From positions 3,472,001 to 3,536,000 of the forward strand of contig NZ_CP042831.1 in NCBI RefSeq assembly GCF_008000935.1: a DNA stretch of 64,000 nt. The letters run 5' to 3'. The stretch is from Flavobacterium alkalisoli (GTDB taxonomy: Bacteria; Bacteroidota; Bacteroidia; Flavobacteriales; Flavobacteriaceae). Shown piece by piece: positions 53,299 to 63,550 of the stretch. The notes beneath the pieces were generated by a model. The model searched no databases and was not told the DNA's origin. It was given only the letters and a program-made list of their open reading frames with translations. Made by a program: the position numbers and the translations under genes. The stretch's first letter is position 1, and every line of letters starts with the position of its first letter.

Positions 53299-55923
53299 AT
53301 GAAATTTAATACACTTTATATATTCCTGTTCTTTATGTATGTAAATACCGGTTTTTCTGTTTTTGCACAGAATCATCAATATCCGTTTCAGGATTATAAC
53401 TTAACTTTTGAGGAAAGAGTAAATGATCTTGTTAGCAGATTGACCCTTGAGGAGAAAGTATCACAAATGCTTAATTCTTCTCCTGCCATTGAACGTCTTG
53501 GAATTCCCGCATACGACTGGTGGAACGAAACACTTCACGGTGTGGCACGCACTCCCTATAATGTAACGGTATATCCTCAGGCTATAGCTATGGCTGCTAC
53601 TTTCGACAAAGAAGCCCTTTATACCATGGCCGATTTTTCGGCTACAGAAGGAAGGGCTATATATAACATTGCACTGGAAACCGGACAAACCAAAGAGCGC
53701 TATCTGGGACTTACCTACTGGACTCCTAATATTAATATATTTAGGGATCCCCGCTGGGGTCGCGGACAGGAAACATATGGAGAAGATCCTTTTTTAACGG
53801 CACAGTTAGGTGATGCTTTTGTAAAAGGCCTGCAGGGTAATGACTCAAAATATCTTAAGGCTGCCGCCTGTGCCAAGCATTATGCTGTACATAGTGGCCC
53901 TGAGCCTCTTCGCCATACTTTTGATGTAGATGTTAGTCCGTACGAATTATGGGACACTTATCTGCCTGCTTTCAGACAACTCGTGACCGAATCTGATGTG
54001 GCAGGGGTTATGTGTGCTTATAATGCATTCAGAACGCAACCTTGTTGTGCCAGTAATACCTTAATGATTGATATTTTACGTAATCAGTGGGGTTTTACAG
54101 GATATGTCACTTCCGATTGTTGGGCAATCGATGACTTTTTTAAACATCATAAAACACATCCAAATGCTGAATTGGCATCGGCAGATGCTGTATTTCATGG
54201 TACTGACCTGGAATGTGGAACAGATGTATACCTCTCCCTGATACAGGCTGTAAAAAACGGAGAAATTACCGAAGAGCAAATAGATGTTTCCGTAAAAAGA
54301 TTATTCATGGTCCGGTTTCGCTTAGGAATGTTCGACCCGGTATCTATGGTAAAATATGCACAAACACCAACATCTGTTTTGGAAAGTAAACCTCATGCAG
54401 ATCATGCTCTAAAAATGGCAAGGGAATCTATAGTGCTGCTTAAGAATGAAAATAAAGCACTACCCTTACCTAAAAAACTAAAAAAAGTAGTGGTTTTGGG
54501 TCCAAATGCTGATAATAAAATAGCTGTACTAGGTAATTATAATGGTACTCCATCACACATTACTACTGTGTTGCAGGGAATTAAAGGAAAACTACCTGAA
54601 GGCTGCGAAGTGATTTTTGAAAAGGCAGTTAACTTTACAGACAATACTATGCTTGAGTACAGCAACCTTAACGACCAATATTCGTATGAAGGTAAAAAGG
54701 GATTTAAGGCTGAGTATTATAATAATACGCTTTTAGAAGGTACTCCTATTGTAAAAACGGAAAAAAGCCCTGATTATAACTGGCAGGAAGGACAAACTGT
54801 TATAAACGACATTAAAGCCTACAATTTTTCTGTACGTTTCATTACTGATTTTAAACCTCTGGCTGATGGACCGGTAGTGTTTGAACTGGAAGCAGATGAC
54901 GGTTATCGATTTATTATAAATGGAAAGACAGTTATTGATGCGTGGAACAGAAACAGATGGGGAGCCAAAACTTATGAGTTGAATGTAAAAAAAGATTCTG
55001 TTTACAACTTAAAAATAGAATATTGGCAGGGAACAGGAAAAGCCAATGTAAGGTTCAGTACAGGTAAATATATCAATACCAGCTTTGAAAATATTGCCGA
55101 TCGTTATAAGGATGCCGACGTTTTTATTTTTGCCGGAGGCATATCACCTCAACTGGAAGGTGAAGAGATGGAAGTAAACTATCCGGGATTTGAAGGCGGT
55201 GACCGTACCTCTATCCTACTCCCACAAATACAGACAGAACTAATGAAGGCATTGCAAAAAACTGGGAAACCAGTAATTTTTGTAATGATGACAGGGAGTG
55301 CCATCGCGACTCCATGGGAATCTGAAAACATACCTGCCATTATAAACTGTTGGTATGGCGGGCAGGCTGCCGGTACAGCTCTGGCTGATATTCTTTTTGG
55401 AGATTATAATCCTTCAGGCAGGTTACCAGTAACTTTTTACAAAAGTGACAATGACCTCCCTGCATTTACAGATTACAGCATGGCAAACCGTACCTATAGG
55501 TATTTTTCAGGTAAACCGCTATATGGCTTTGGTTACGGACTAAGTTATTCGTCTTTTGCTTATGAGCAGTTAAACATATCTGCAAAAACAAATAAAGGAG
55601 AAGGGATGGAGATATCAGTAAAGATAACTAACACAGGAAAAACACAGGGTGATGAAGTAGCTCAATTATACCTGATAAATAAAAATAAAGAAATAAAAAC
55701 AGCCTTGAAAACCCTGAAAGGATTTGAAAGAGTTAACCTAAAATCGGGAGAATCTAAAACGGTAATCTTTAAGCTTACCCCAGAGGACCTTACTTATGTT
55801 ACTACTGACGGGGAATTAAAGCCTTTGTATGGGGAATTGGAAATTGCTGTTGGTGGCCATCAACCGGGAGAACCTAATAAAAGTACCAGTAATATAATAA
55901 CCAAAACGATTTATATAAAATAA
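53299..55923 (+). CDS. GH3 beta-xylosidase/beta-glucosidase with PA14 domain
   Basis: An 874-residue exo-glycosidase. Signal peptide ends at VFAQ. N-terminal GH3 domain: WWNETLHGVARTPYNVTVYPQAIAMAATFD and the nucleophile Asp in GFTGYVTSDCWAIDD. A PA14 domain (GFKAEYYNNTLLEGTPIVKT ... ADDGYRFIINGKTVID) is inserted in the second domain, and a fibronectin III-like end follows. The WWNE-LHG-ARTP start is typical of xylan-acting GH3 proteins, so xylose release from xylo-oligosaccharides is likely. Single-gene unit, divergent from GH115. Confidence 0.93.
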   Translation: MKFNTLYIFLFFMYVNTGFSVFAQNHQYPFQDYNLTFEERVNDLVSRLTLEEKVSQMLNSSPAIERLGIPAYDWWNETLHGVARTPYNVTVYPQAIAMAATFDKEALYTMADFSATEGRAIYNIALETGQTKERYLGLTYWTPNINIFRDPRWGRGQETYGEDPFLTAQLGDAFVKGLQGNDSKYLKAAACAKHYAVHSGPEPLRHTFDVDVSPYELWDTYLPAFRQLVTESDVAGVMCAYNAFRTQPCCASNTLMIDILRNQWGFTGYVTSDCWAIDDFFKHHKTHPNAELASADAVFHGTDLECGTDVYLSLIQAVKNGEITEEQIDVSVKRLFMVRFRLGMFDPVSMVKYAQTPTSVLESKPHADHALKMARESIVLLKNENKALPLPKKLKKVVVLGPNADNKIAVLGNYNGTPSHITTVLQGIKGKLPEGCEVIFEKAVNFTDNTMLEYSNLNDQYSYEGKKGFKAEYYNNTLLEGTPIVKTEKSPDYNWQEGQTVINDIKAYNFSVRFITDFKPLADGPVVFELEADDGYRFIINGKTVIDAWNRNRWGAKTYELNVKKDSVYNLKIEYWQGTGKANVRFSTGKYINTSFENIADRYKDADVFIFAGGISPQLEGEEMEVNYPGFEGGDRTSILLPQIQTELMKALQKTGKPVIFVMMTGSAIATPWESENIPAIINCWYGGQAAGTALADILFGDYNPSGRLPVTFYKSDNDLPAFTDYSMANRTYRYFSGKPLYGFGYGLSYSSFAYEQLNISAKTNKGEGMEISVKITNTGKTQGDEVAQLYLINKNKEIKTALKTLKGFERVNLKSGESKTVIFKLTPEDLTYVTTDGELKPLYGELEIAVGGHQPGEPNKSTSNIITKTIYIK

Positions 55924-55992
55924 AGAAATACTGCCTATAAACAGTTACAGTAACAACTTTTAACCAGTTAAAAGTTAGTTAGCGTTCGTTAA

Positions 55993-56025
55993 AAAGCCTG
56001 TAGGATTGAGCTCCCTACAGGCTTT
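55993..56025. terminator. Terminator between convergent GH3 and GH10 genes
   Basis: AAAGCCTGTAGG / CCTACAGGCTTT, a 12-bp stem, placed between stops at 55923 and 56047. A/T on both sides suggests use from both directions. Confidence 0.85.
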
Positions 56026-56046
56026 GCTATTTACTAATGAAGACTA

Positions 56047-57192
56047 TTATTTTGCAGCATCCAGTATTGCTTTTGTTACCTCTTTTTTAAGGGTATAGTC
56101 CCTGTTAAAAGGTAAAGGGTAATTGGTTCTACCCCTAACCGGCCAGTTATTTAACCATGTATCGGCATCAGAAAGGCCCCAAAAAGTAATCCTGTCAATA
56201 TGTTTTTCATATTTTACGAATAACTTAAATATACTTCCGTAGCGTTGTGCTAAATGGTCTTCTACTTCTGCAGGTAATCCTTCAACATAAGGATTAAGAT
56301 CCTCTTTATATGCTTCAGAGTTAGCTACATCAGCTGTAGCTTCAGCGTTTGCTTCAGGCAATATAGAAATATCCAGCTCAGTAAAATTAACAATTACTCC
56401 GGCTTTTATAAAATCCTGTATTGTAGCCTCAATATCCTCTAAAGAGGCTCTGTCCAGGTTATAATGTCCCTGTTCCCCTACTGCCTTTATTGGTATTCCT
56501 TTTTCCTTTAAGCTGTTAACTATCTTAATCGCACCACTTCGCTTTTCAGCCTTATATAAATTATAATCGTTGTAATACAGTTCAGCTTCAGGATCTGCCG
56601 CATGGGCAAACTCAAAAGCCTTTTCTATATAGTCATCCCCTATTATAGTTCTCCATTTAGAATCTCTTAAAGAGCCATCTTCATTAAGGGCTTCATTAAC
56701 AACATCCCATCCTTTTATCTTCCCTTTATATCGGGTAACTACTGCATCTATATGATCTTTCATCCGTTCAAGTAACTGCTCTCGGGTGAGTAGATTTTCA
56801 TGATCATCGGTAAATACCCAGTCGGGGGTTTGCGAGTGCCAAACTAAAGTATGCCCTATAATGAACATATCCGATTCCATTCCTGTTTTTACATACGTAT
56901 CCGCAGGATTAAAATTGTAAATTCCCGGCGCAGGATGAATGTTTTCCCATTTAAGATCGTTCTCCGGGCTGATACTGTTAAAGTATTGCTTTATAAGAGT
57001 AGCTTCCTTTTCATTTTTTTGCATAGCCTGCCTACGGTTTATTGCTACCCCTATGTAGAATTTATCCTTAAAAGCATCTTTAAAGGTCTCGCCACTGGCA
57101 TTATCCTCAATACTCTGCTTACAGGAAAATGAGCATAGACCTGCAACCGTAATCAAAACAATTTTCCTTATGGTTTTACTTGTGTATATCAT
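56047..57192 (-). CDS. GH10 endo-1,4-beta-xylanase, lipoprotein
   Basis: A 381-residue xylanase. Lipobox at LCSFSC (C24), so it is membrane-anchored. GH10 motifs: MFIIGHTLVWHSQTPDWVF, the acid/base Glu in GWDVVNEALNEDGSLRDSKW, the nucleophile Glu in VNFTELDISIL, and ITFWGLSDADTWLNNWPVRG near the end. It cuts the xylan backbone and tolerates glucuronosyl side chains in this family. Last gene of the xylA-GH43-GH10 operon, 14 bases after GH43. Confidence 0.95.
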   Translation of the reverse strand: MIYTSKTIRKIVLITVAGLCSFSCKQSIEDNASGETFKDAFKDKFYIGVAINRRQAMQKNEKEATLIKQYFNSISPENDLKWENIHPAPGIYNFNPADTYVKTGMESDMFIIGHTLVWHSQTPDWVFTDDHENLLTREQLLERMKDHIDAVVTRYKGKIKGWDVVNEALNEDGSLRDSKWRTIIGDDYIEKAFEFAHAADPEAELYYNDYNLYKAEKRSGAIKIVNSLKEKGIPIKAVGEQGHYNLDRASLEDIEATIQDFIKAGVIVNFTELDISILPEANAEATADVANSEAYKEDLNPYVEGLPAEVEDHLAQRYGSIFKLFVKYEKHIDRITFWGLSDADTWLNNWPVRGRTNYPLPFNRDYTLKKEVTKAILDAAK

Positions 57193-57206
57193 TAACTATG
57201 ATTTTT

Positions 57207-58310
57207 TTACGGATTAATTAACCCTAAACTACCATCAGGATTATGAGTCAGCTCCGTCAACTTTACATTGCGCAGATGAGTTTTGCCTGACAGTTGAGTA
57301 TCATGATAGAAGATATACCATTTTCCGTTAATCTCAACAATTGAATGGTGTGTTGTCCAACCCTGTACAGGGTTCATAAAATGACCTCCGTAAACAAATG
57401 GTCCGGTAGGCTTGTCTGATGTTGCATAAGCCAGATAATGGGTGTCTCCTGTAGAATAAGTAAAATAATATTTATTATTGTATTTGTGCATCCACGAGCC
57501 TTCAAAAAACCTTCTGTCATGATCTGAAGTAAGAAGCGGCTTACCATTACTGTCATTTATAACAACATCCTGTATCGGTCCGTCAAATTGCAGCATATCA
57601 TCAGAAAGTTTCACAACTTTACAACTCAGCGCAGGAACGTTTGGATCTTCTAAATCGGTTTTTGAACCATTTGCATCAAACTTACCAGAAGCCCACTGTT
57701 GCAACTGGCCTCCCCAAATACCTCCAAAATACATATAAGACGTTCCATCGTCATCAATAAACACAGCAGGATCTATACTAAAACTTCCTTTTATAGGCTC
57801 TTTTTCAGGCGTAAAAGGACCTTGTGGAGATTTACTGGTTGCCACTCCAATTCTAAATATATCATCTTTATCCTTTACAGGAAAATACAGGTAATATGTT
57901 CCGTTTTTATATGCCGCATCGGGAGCCCATAACTGACGTCCGGCCCAGGGAATATCCTTAATATCAAGAGCAACGCCATGATCGGTTACTTCTCCTCCTA
58001 TACTATCCATTGATAAAATATGATAATCTCTCATATCAAAATGGTCACCATTATCATTTTCAGGGATACCGGCATCAATATCATGAGAAGGGTAAATATA
58101 TATCCTGCCATCAAACACATGTGCAGAGGGGTCTGCTGTATAAATATGAGAAACTAAAGGCTGAGTTAAAAACTCTTTTTCTGTTGTCTCTTTTGTTTCA
58201 TCCGTATGGGTTTCTTTTTCTTTTTCTTCTTTACAGGAAGTAAGGGTTATTAGTGAAACTGCCGAAATAATTGCTATGGATGATCTTAATATGTAAATTT
58301 TTCTGTTCAT
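57207..58310 (-). CDS. GH43 beta-xylosidase/alpha-L-arabinofuranosidase, lipoprotein
   Basis: 367 residues from ATG 58310 (MNRKIYILRSS), which gives a lipoprotein signal ending LTSC; the open frame begins 36 bases earlier. Five-blade GH43 propeller: catalytic base Asp in ADPSAHVFDGRIYIYPSHD, pKa-modulating Asp in FSIDPAVFIDDDGTSYMYFGG, acid Glu in RFFEGSWMHKYNNKYYF. It resembles bifunctional xylosidase/arabinofuranosidase members. Between xylA and GH10 in one operon. Confidence 0.9.
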   Translation of the reverse strand: MNRKIYILRSSIAIISAVSLITLTSCKEEKEKETHTDETKETTEKEFLTQPLVSHIYTADPSAHVFDGRIYIYPSHDIDAGIPENDNGDHFDMRDYHILSMDSIGGEVTDHGVALDIKDIPWAGRQLWAPDAAYKNGTYYLYFPVKDKDDIFRIGVATSKSPQGPFTPEKEPIKGSFSIDPAVFIDDDGTSYMYFGGIWGGQLQQWASGKFDANGSKTDLEDPNVPALSCKVVKLSDDMLQFDGPIQDVVINDSNGKPLLTSDHDRRFFEGSWMHKYNNKYYFTYSTGDTHYLAYATSDKPTGPFVYGGHFMNPVQGWTTHHSIVEINGKWYIFYHDTQLSGKTHLRNVKLTELTHNPDGSLGLINP

Positions 58311-58378
58311 TATAGGTCTTAGTTTTAGTTGGTAAAAAGAAACCACTTCAAATAAAATATTTAAAGTGGTTTAAAAGT

Positions 58379-59701
58379 TTAATATGCGTTTGCTATTATC
58401 TGCTCAAATAATTCCTGTTTGCCACTCTTTGGCTTAGGATTGCCACTTTCACGGGCTATTTCACTAAGATTTTGAAGGGTAAGTTTACCATTTTCAAATG
58501 CGGCGCCATTGCCGCTATCAAATGACATATATCGTGTGGCTTTCAATTCGCTGTATTTTGTGTTATTAAGTATATGATCTGCACAAATAAGCCCTCTTGC
58601 AAAAGTATCCATACCGCTTATATGAGCAATAAACTTATCTTCATAATCTATTGAGTTACGGCGAACTTTTGCGTCAAAATTTATTCCGCCTCCTTTTACT
58701 CCTCCATTTTGTAAAAACACCAACATCGCCTGGGTTATCTCATAAATATCTATAGGAAACTGGTCGGTATCCCAACCGTTTTGATAATCTCCCCTGTTAG
58801 CATCAATACTTCCTAACATACCTGCATTGGCAGCAACCTGAAGCTCGTGTTCAAAGGTATGCCCGGCCAGTGTAGCATGGTTTACCTCTATATTTAATTT
58901 AAAATCGTCGTGCAGTCCAAATTTGTTAAGAAAGCCTATACAGGTAGCCGCATCAAAATCATACTGGTGCTTCATAGGCTCCATTGGTTTAGGTTCAATA
59001 AAGAAAGAACCTTTAAAACCTTCATTGCGCGCATAATCCCTGCACATAGCAAGAAACATTGCTAAATGTTCCTGCTCACGTTTCATATCGGTATTTAAAA
59101 GACTCATATAGCCTTCACGGCCGCCCCAAAACACATATCCCTCACCATTTAAAGCAATGGTTGCATCTATAGCAATTTTAGCCTGCCCTCCGGCATAAGC
59201 AACCACATCAAAGTCAGGATTTGTTGAAGCCCCATTCATATAACGCGGATTACTAAAGAGGTTACTGGTTCCCCAAAGCAGTTTTATTCCTGTTTCCTTT
59301 TGTTTTTCTTTTGCATAAGCTACCATTGCCTGTACACGCTGTTCAAACTCTGCAAGTGTAGGAGCTTCATCAACAAGATCAACATCATGAAAACAATAAT
59401 AAGGCAGGCCAAGTTTCTCCATAAACTCAAAACCTGCATCCATTTTATCTTTCGCCCGGGCTATGGCATCTTCCTTTGAATTCCATGAATTTCTTACTGT
59501 ACCCGGACCAAAAGGGTCATCGCCTGTATTACACAGGGTATGCCAATAGGCCATTGCAAATTTAAAATGCTCCTTAAGTGATTTGCCGGCAACTATTCGG
59601 TTTTCATCATACCATTTAAAAGCAAGCGGATTATCGCTATCTCTTCCTTCAAACTGTATTTTATCTACAGTTTTAAAATAAACCTGATTTGTAGTGTTCA
59701 T
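58379..59701 (-). CDS. xylA: Xylose isomerase
   Basis: 440 residues from ATG 59701 ([19 protein letters not shown]), the family's usual length; an ATG 21 bases upstream is less likely. It converts D-xylose to D-xylulose. [52 protein letters not shown] and [14 protein letters not shown] hold the metal ligands. First gene of the xylA-GH43-GH10 operon with an exact -7 box TACTTTTG. No xylulokinase gene follows or lies in the window. Confidence 0.96.
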   Translation of the reverse strand: MNTTNQVYFKTVDKIQFEGRDSDNPLAFKWYDENRIVAGKSLKEHFKFAMAYWHTLCNTGDDPFGPGTVRNSWNSKEDAIARAKDKMDAGFEFMEKLGLPYYCFHDVDLVDEAPTLAEFEQRVQAMVAYAKEKQKETGIKLLWGTSNLFSNPRYMNGASTNPDFDVVAYAGGQAKIAIDATIALNGEGYVFWGGREGYMSLLNTDMKREQEHLAMFLAMCRDYARNEGFKGSFFIEPKPMEPMKHQYDFDAATCIGFLNKFGLHDDFKLNIEVNHATLAGHTFEHELQVAANAGMLGSIDANRGDYQNGWDTDQFPIDIYEITQAMLVFLQNGGVKGGGINFDAKVRRNSIDYEDKFIAHISGMDTFARGLICADHILNNTKYSELKATRYMSFDSGNGAAFENGKLTLQNLSEIARESGNPKPKSGKQELFEQIIANAY

Positions 59702-59745
59702 ATTTTTAGTGGATTGTAACATTCTTTAAGGTAAGTACTTATTCT

Positions 59746-59860
59746 CAAAAGTAAGTGTACTATTTCTAAAGCCTTAGAAGTAAAGATGAAAATTTACGAA
59801 AACGTTTTCTGTATCTTTTATTGATATTACAAGACAAACTGATTAAAAAAAATAACTTTA
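59746..59860. promoter_or_regulatory. Divergent promoters around LacI-type operator 4 (xylA / SASA esterase)
   Basis: Operator TTTACGAAAACGTTTTCTG at 59793-59811, centre 59803.5. Minus-strand -7 TACTTTTG (59753-59746, exact) ends 57.5 bp away; plus-strand TAACTTTA (59853-59860, one mismatch) ends 56.5 bp away. No -33 TTTG on either side. Confidence 0.78.
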
Positions 59861-59897
59861 CAAATAATGCTTTTTAAAAATTTTAACCGACTAAGAC

Positions 59898-61802
59898 ATG
59901 AGAAAAGCACTCCTTTTATTTTTTACTCTTATACTTTCAATTCCGTCTAAAGCGCAGGTAAAATTACCTGAGATAGTAAGCAGCGGTATGGTTTTGCAAA
60001 GAGAAGAACCTATAAATATTTGGGGTTGGGCAGCTCCCAACGAAAAAGTGACAGTTAGGTTTAACAATAAGAAATATAAAACTACTACTGCAAAAGACGG
60101 CGTATGGAAAATTATCTTATCTCCTAGTAAAGCTGGCGGTCCATACAGTATGGAAATTGAAGGCAGCAATAAGATTACACTTAATGATATTCTGGTTGGT
60201 GAGGTATGGCTTTGTGCAGGTCAGTCTAACATGGTACATCAAATGCGGTTACATAATGTGTTGTATGCCGAAGAAATAGCAAATGCATCCTATCATGAAA
60301 TAAGGCAGTTTTTTGTACCTAATACTGTAAATCTCTCTGAACCTCAAACAAAACTACCTGAAAGCTCATGGAAAAAGGCTATAAACCCTGACATTAATGA
60401 GTTTTCGGCTGTTGCCTATTTTTTCGCTAAAGAATTATATGAGAAATACAAAGTCCCGATAGGAATTATAAATTCCAGCTGGGGGGGCACGCCAATTGAA
60501 GCATGGATTAGCGAAAAAGGGTTTAAGGAGTTTCCTAATGTACTTGAAACTATTAATAAGAACAAAGATACTTTATACATAAGCAGGCAAAATGCATTAC
60601 CACAAACCGAAACCTCTTTACCTGAGGATAAAGGCCTGGAAGAAAAATGGTTTGACACAAGTTATAAGCCAAAAGGATGGAGAAATATAGCCATACCAGG
60701 CTATTGGGAAGATCAGGGGATAAAAGGATTAGACGGTATAGTATGGTACAGGCGGGAAATTGATATTCCTGAAGCTATGACAAACAAAGAAGCCATGGTG
60801 TTTTTAGGCCGCATAGTAGATGCCGATGTGCTATATATTAACGGTAAGCGAATTAGCAATACAACATATATGTATCCTCAGCGTCGCTATCCCATTGCCG
60901 CTGACGTATTAAAGCCTGGTAAAAACCTTTTTGTTGTACAGGTTACCAATAATTTTGGTAAAGGTGGTTTTGTGCCAGATAAACCTTATTATGTTGTTGC
61001 TGGAAAAGATACTATTGATCTTACCGGATACTGGCAATATAAAGTGGGAAAAGTAAATACACCTTCTAAAAAAAGCCATAATACGATAACTCTACATTAT
61101 CAGCCTACCTCACTTTATAATGCAATGATATCACCTTTAACAAATTATACAATTAAAGGTTTTGTATGGTATCAGGGAGAAAGTAATACCGGAAATGCAC
61201 ATGAGTACTCAAAGCTTCAGACTGCACTTATAGCCGACTGGCGTACTAAATGGAATAAACAATTACCCTTTTTATATGTACAGCTTCCCGGATTTATGGA
61301 CTATAACTATACGCCATCTGAAAGTCAATGGGCATTATTTAGGGAGCAACAGGCTAAGAACTTAACCATTCCAAAAACAGCAATGGCAGTAGCAATAGAT
61401 TTAGGCGAATGGAATGACATACATCCTGACAGAAAAAAAGAGGTAGGTGAACGATTAGCACTTGCTGCAGAAAAAACGGCTTATAATGAATCTGTAATAA
61501 GTTCCGGTCCCTCTTACAAATCATCAGAAATTCAGGGAAATAAAATAATAGTAAGCTTTAACAATACAGGGAGTGGTCTTTCTACTGCTGATGGTGAGGC
61601 ACCCTCTGAATTTGCCATTGCCGGGGCTGACAAAAATTTTGTTTGGGCAAAGACCAAAATAGATGGAAACACGGTAATACTATGGAATGAAAATATTGAA
61701 AAACCATTGTACATACGATATGCCTGGGCAGACAATCCTGTAAATCCTAACTTAATTAACAGGGAAGATTTACCTGCGGTTCCTTTCAGGACAGACGATT
61801 AA
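59898..61802 (+). CDS. SASA-family carbohydrate esterase (probable acetyl-xylan esterase)
   Basis: A 634-residue esterase of the sialate O-acetylesterase (SGNH) superfamily. Signal peptide ends at SKAQ (residue 20). The nucleophile block is GEVWLCAGQSNM; GFVWYQGESNTGNA and the terminal DIHPDRKKEVGERLA supply further catalytic residues. A jelly-roll insert sits near residues 255-355. In a xylan locus, the likely job is removing acetyl groups from xylan rather than from sialic acid. It heads a two-gene unit with GH43. Confidence 0.88.
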   Translation: MRKALLLFFTLILSIPSKAQVKLPEIVSSGMVLQREEPINIWGWAAPNEKVTVRFNNKKYKTTTAKDGVWKIILSPSKAGGPYSMEIEGSNKITLNDILVGEVWLCAGQSNMVHQMRLHNVLYAEEIANASYHEIRQFFVPNTVNLSEPQTKLPESSWKKAINPDINEFSAVAYFFAKELYEKYKVPIGIINSSWGGTPIEAWISEKGFKEFPNVLETINKNKDTLYISRQNALPQTETSLPEDKGLEEKWFDTSYKPKGWRNIAIPGYWEDQGIKGLDGIVWYRREIDIPEAMTNKEAMVFLGRIVDADVLYINGKRISNTTYMYPQRRYPIAADVLKPGKNLFVVQVTNNFGKGGFVPDKPYYVVAGKDTIDLTGYWQYKVGKVNTPSKKSHNTITLHYQPTSLYNAMISPLTNYTIKGFVWYQGESNTGNAHEYSKLQTALIADWRTKWNKQLPFLYVQLPGFMDYNYTPSESQWALFREQQAKNLTIPKTAMAVAIDLGEWNDIHPDRKKEVGERLALAAEKTAYNESVISSGPSYKSSEIQGNKIIVSFNNTGSGLSTADGEAPSEFAIAGADKNFVWAKTKIDGNTVILWNENIEKPLYIRYAWADNPVNPNLINREDLPAVPFRTDD

Positions 61803-61837
61803 TTCCTATTCTTTTATTAAAACCAATCCTTTTTTCT

Positions 61838-63550
61838 ATGAAAAAAACAGTAATAACAGTACTATTAATTATTATATCATTTTATCAGTCTTCGGCTCAA
61901 AAACCTCAGTCAAAGAGCAAAGAAGGCCCTGTGTTTTCTGAATTCTCCTATCAGGGAAAGGATGATATTTATGATAAAAATCCTTTAAAGGGAGATGAAT
62001 TTTATACTCCCATACTACAGGGCTGTTATCCGGATCCAAGCATTACGCGTAAAGGAAATGATTATTACTTGGTAAATTCTTCGTTTGCCATGTTTCCAGG
62101 AGTTCCTATTTTTCATTCTACCGACTTGGTAAACTGGAAACAGATAGGACATGTACTGGACAGGGAATCTCAGCTTAAGGTAGAAGATTCACGAATATCC
62201 GGCGGGGTATATGCGCCTGATATTAAGTACAATCCTCATAACGATACTTTCTATATGATTACTACAGAGATTGCAGGAGGCATGGGTAATATAGTCGTAA
62301 AAACAAAAGAACCTTCTAAAGGCTGGAGTGATCCGTTTAAACTTAATTTTGAAGGAATAGACCCGTCATTATTTTTTGATGATATCGGTAAAGCTTACCT
62401 GGTGCATAATGATGCCCCGGATAAAGGCACTGAATTATATGAGGGACATAGGGTAATAAAAATATGGGAATATGATTTGCAAAAAGACCAAGTTGTTCCT
62501 AATTCAGATAAAATTATTGTTAACGGCGGAACAGACATTACACAAAAACCAATTTGGATTGAAGGGCCTCATATCTATAAAAAGAATAATAAATATTATC
62601 TCATGTGTGCTGAAGGCGGTACAGGCGACTGGCACAGTGAGGTAATTTTTGTAAGCGACAACCCTACAGGTCCCTATCTTCCTGCAAAAAACAACCCTAT
62701 ACTTACCCAACGCTATTTCGCAAAAGACAGGACAAACAAAGTAGACTGGGCAGGGCATGCAGATCTTGTGGAAACACCTGACGGAAACTATTATGGAGTA
62801 TTTCTTGCTGTTCGCCCTAATGAAAAACAGCGTGTAAATACAGGACGTGAAACATTCATTCTTCCGGTAGATTGGAGCGGAGAATTCCCTGTGTTTGAAA
62901 ATGGTCTTGTTCCTTTAAAACCTTTATTAAAATTGCCAAATGGTGTTGAAAATAAAACTGGTAAAACCGGGTTCTTACCTAACGGAAATTTTGGCTTTAC
63001 AGAAAATTTTACCTCTAAAGAGCTAGACTATCGCTGGATTGGCATAAGAGGTCCAAGAGAAAAGTTTATAGTAACGGGAAAGAATGGCTTAAAAATCACA
63101 CCTTTCAAAACTAACATTAAAGCAACTGCTCCTACTTCTACCCTTTTTTACAGGCAACAGCATGCTTATTTTGAAGCAAAAGTAAAACTATCATACAAAC
63201 CCAAATCAGAAAAAGACCTTGCAGGTATTACCTGTTTTCAGAATGAAAAATTTAATTATGTATTTGGGCTTACTAAAAAAGAACAGGATTATTACCTTGT
63301 GCTTGAGAGAACAGAAAATGGAAAATCGACAGTTATTGCCAGTCAAAAAACAGACATAAACAATCCATTATATCTACAGGTAACTACAAAAGGAGATGAT
63401 TATACTTTTAATTACTCTTTTGATGGCAGTAAATTTAATAACCTTGGAGGAGTTGTATCAGGCGATATTCTTTCAACCGATGTTGCCGGAGGATTTACAG
63501 GAAACCTTATTGGTTTATATGCTACAAATTCAAATGATATTTTTCCTTAA
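61838..63550 (+). CDS. GH43 beta-xylosidase/arabinofuranosidase with C-terminal beta-sandwich
   Basis: A 570-residue enzyme. Signal peptide ends near SSAQ (residue 21). GH43 propeller: catalytic base in LQGCYPDPSITRKGNDYYLVNSSF, second Asp in GIDPSLFFDDIGKAYLVHN, acid Glu in IWIEGPHIYKKNNKYYLMCAEGG. From about residue 375 a concanavalin-like sandwich (ENFTSKELDYRWIGIRGP, YFEAKVKLSYKPKSEKDLAGI) follows, as in beta-xylosidase-type GH43. 35 bases after the SASA esterase and co-transcribed. Confidence 0.92.
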   Translation: MKKTVITVLLIIISFYQSSAQKPQSKSKEGPVFSEFSYQGKDDIYDKNPLKGDEFYTPILQGCYPDPSITRKGNDYYLVNSSFAMFPGVPIFHSTDLVNWKQIGHVLDRESQLKVEDSRISGGVYAPDIKYNPHNDTFYMITTEIAGGMGNIVVKTKEPSKGWSDPFKLNFEGIDPSLFFDDIGKAYLVHNDAPDKGTELYEGHRVIKIWEYDLQKDQVVPNSDKIIVNGGTDITQKPIWIEGPHIYKKNNKYYLMCAEGGTGDWHSEVIFVSDNPTGPYLPAKNNPILTQRYFAKDRTNKVDWAGHADLVETPDGNYYGVFLAVRPNEKQRVNTGRETFILPVDWSGEFPVFENGLVPLKPLLKLPNGVENKTGKTGFLPNGNFGFTENFTSKELDYRWIGIRGPREKFIVTGKNGLKITPFKTNIKATAPTSTLFYRQQHAYFEAKVKLSYKPKSEKDLAGITCFQNEKFNYVFGLTKKEQDYYLVLERTENGKSTVIASQKTDINNPLYLQVTTKGDDYTFNYSFDGSKFNNLGGVVSGDILSTDVAGGFTGNLIGLYATNSNDIFP

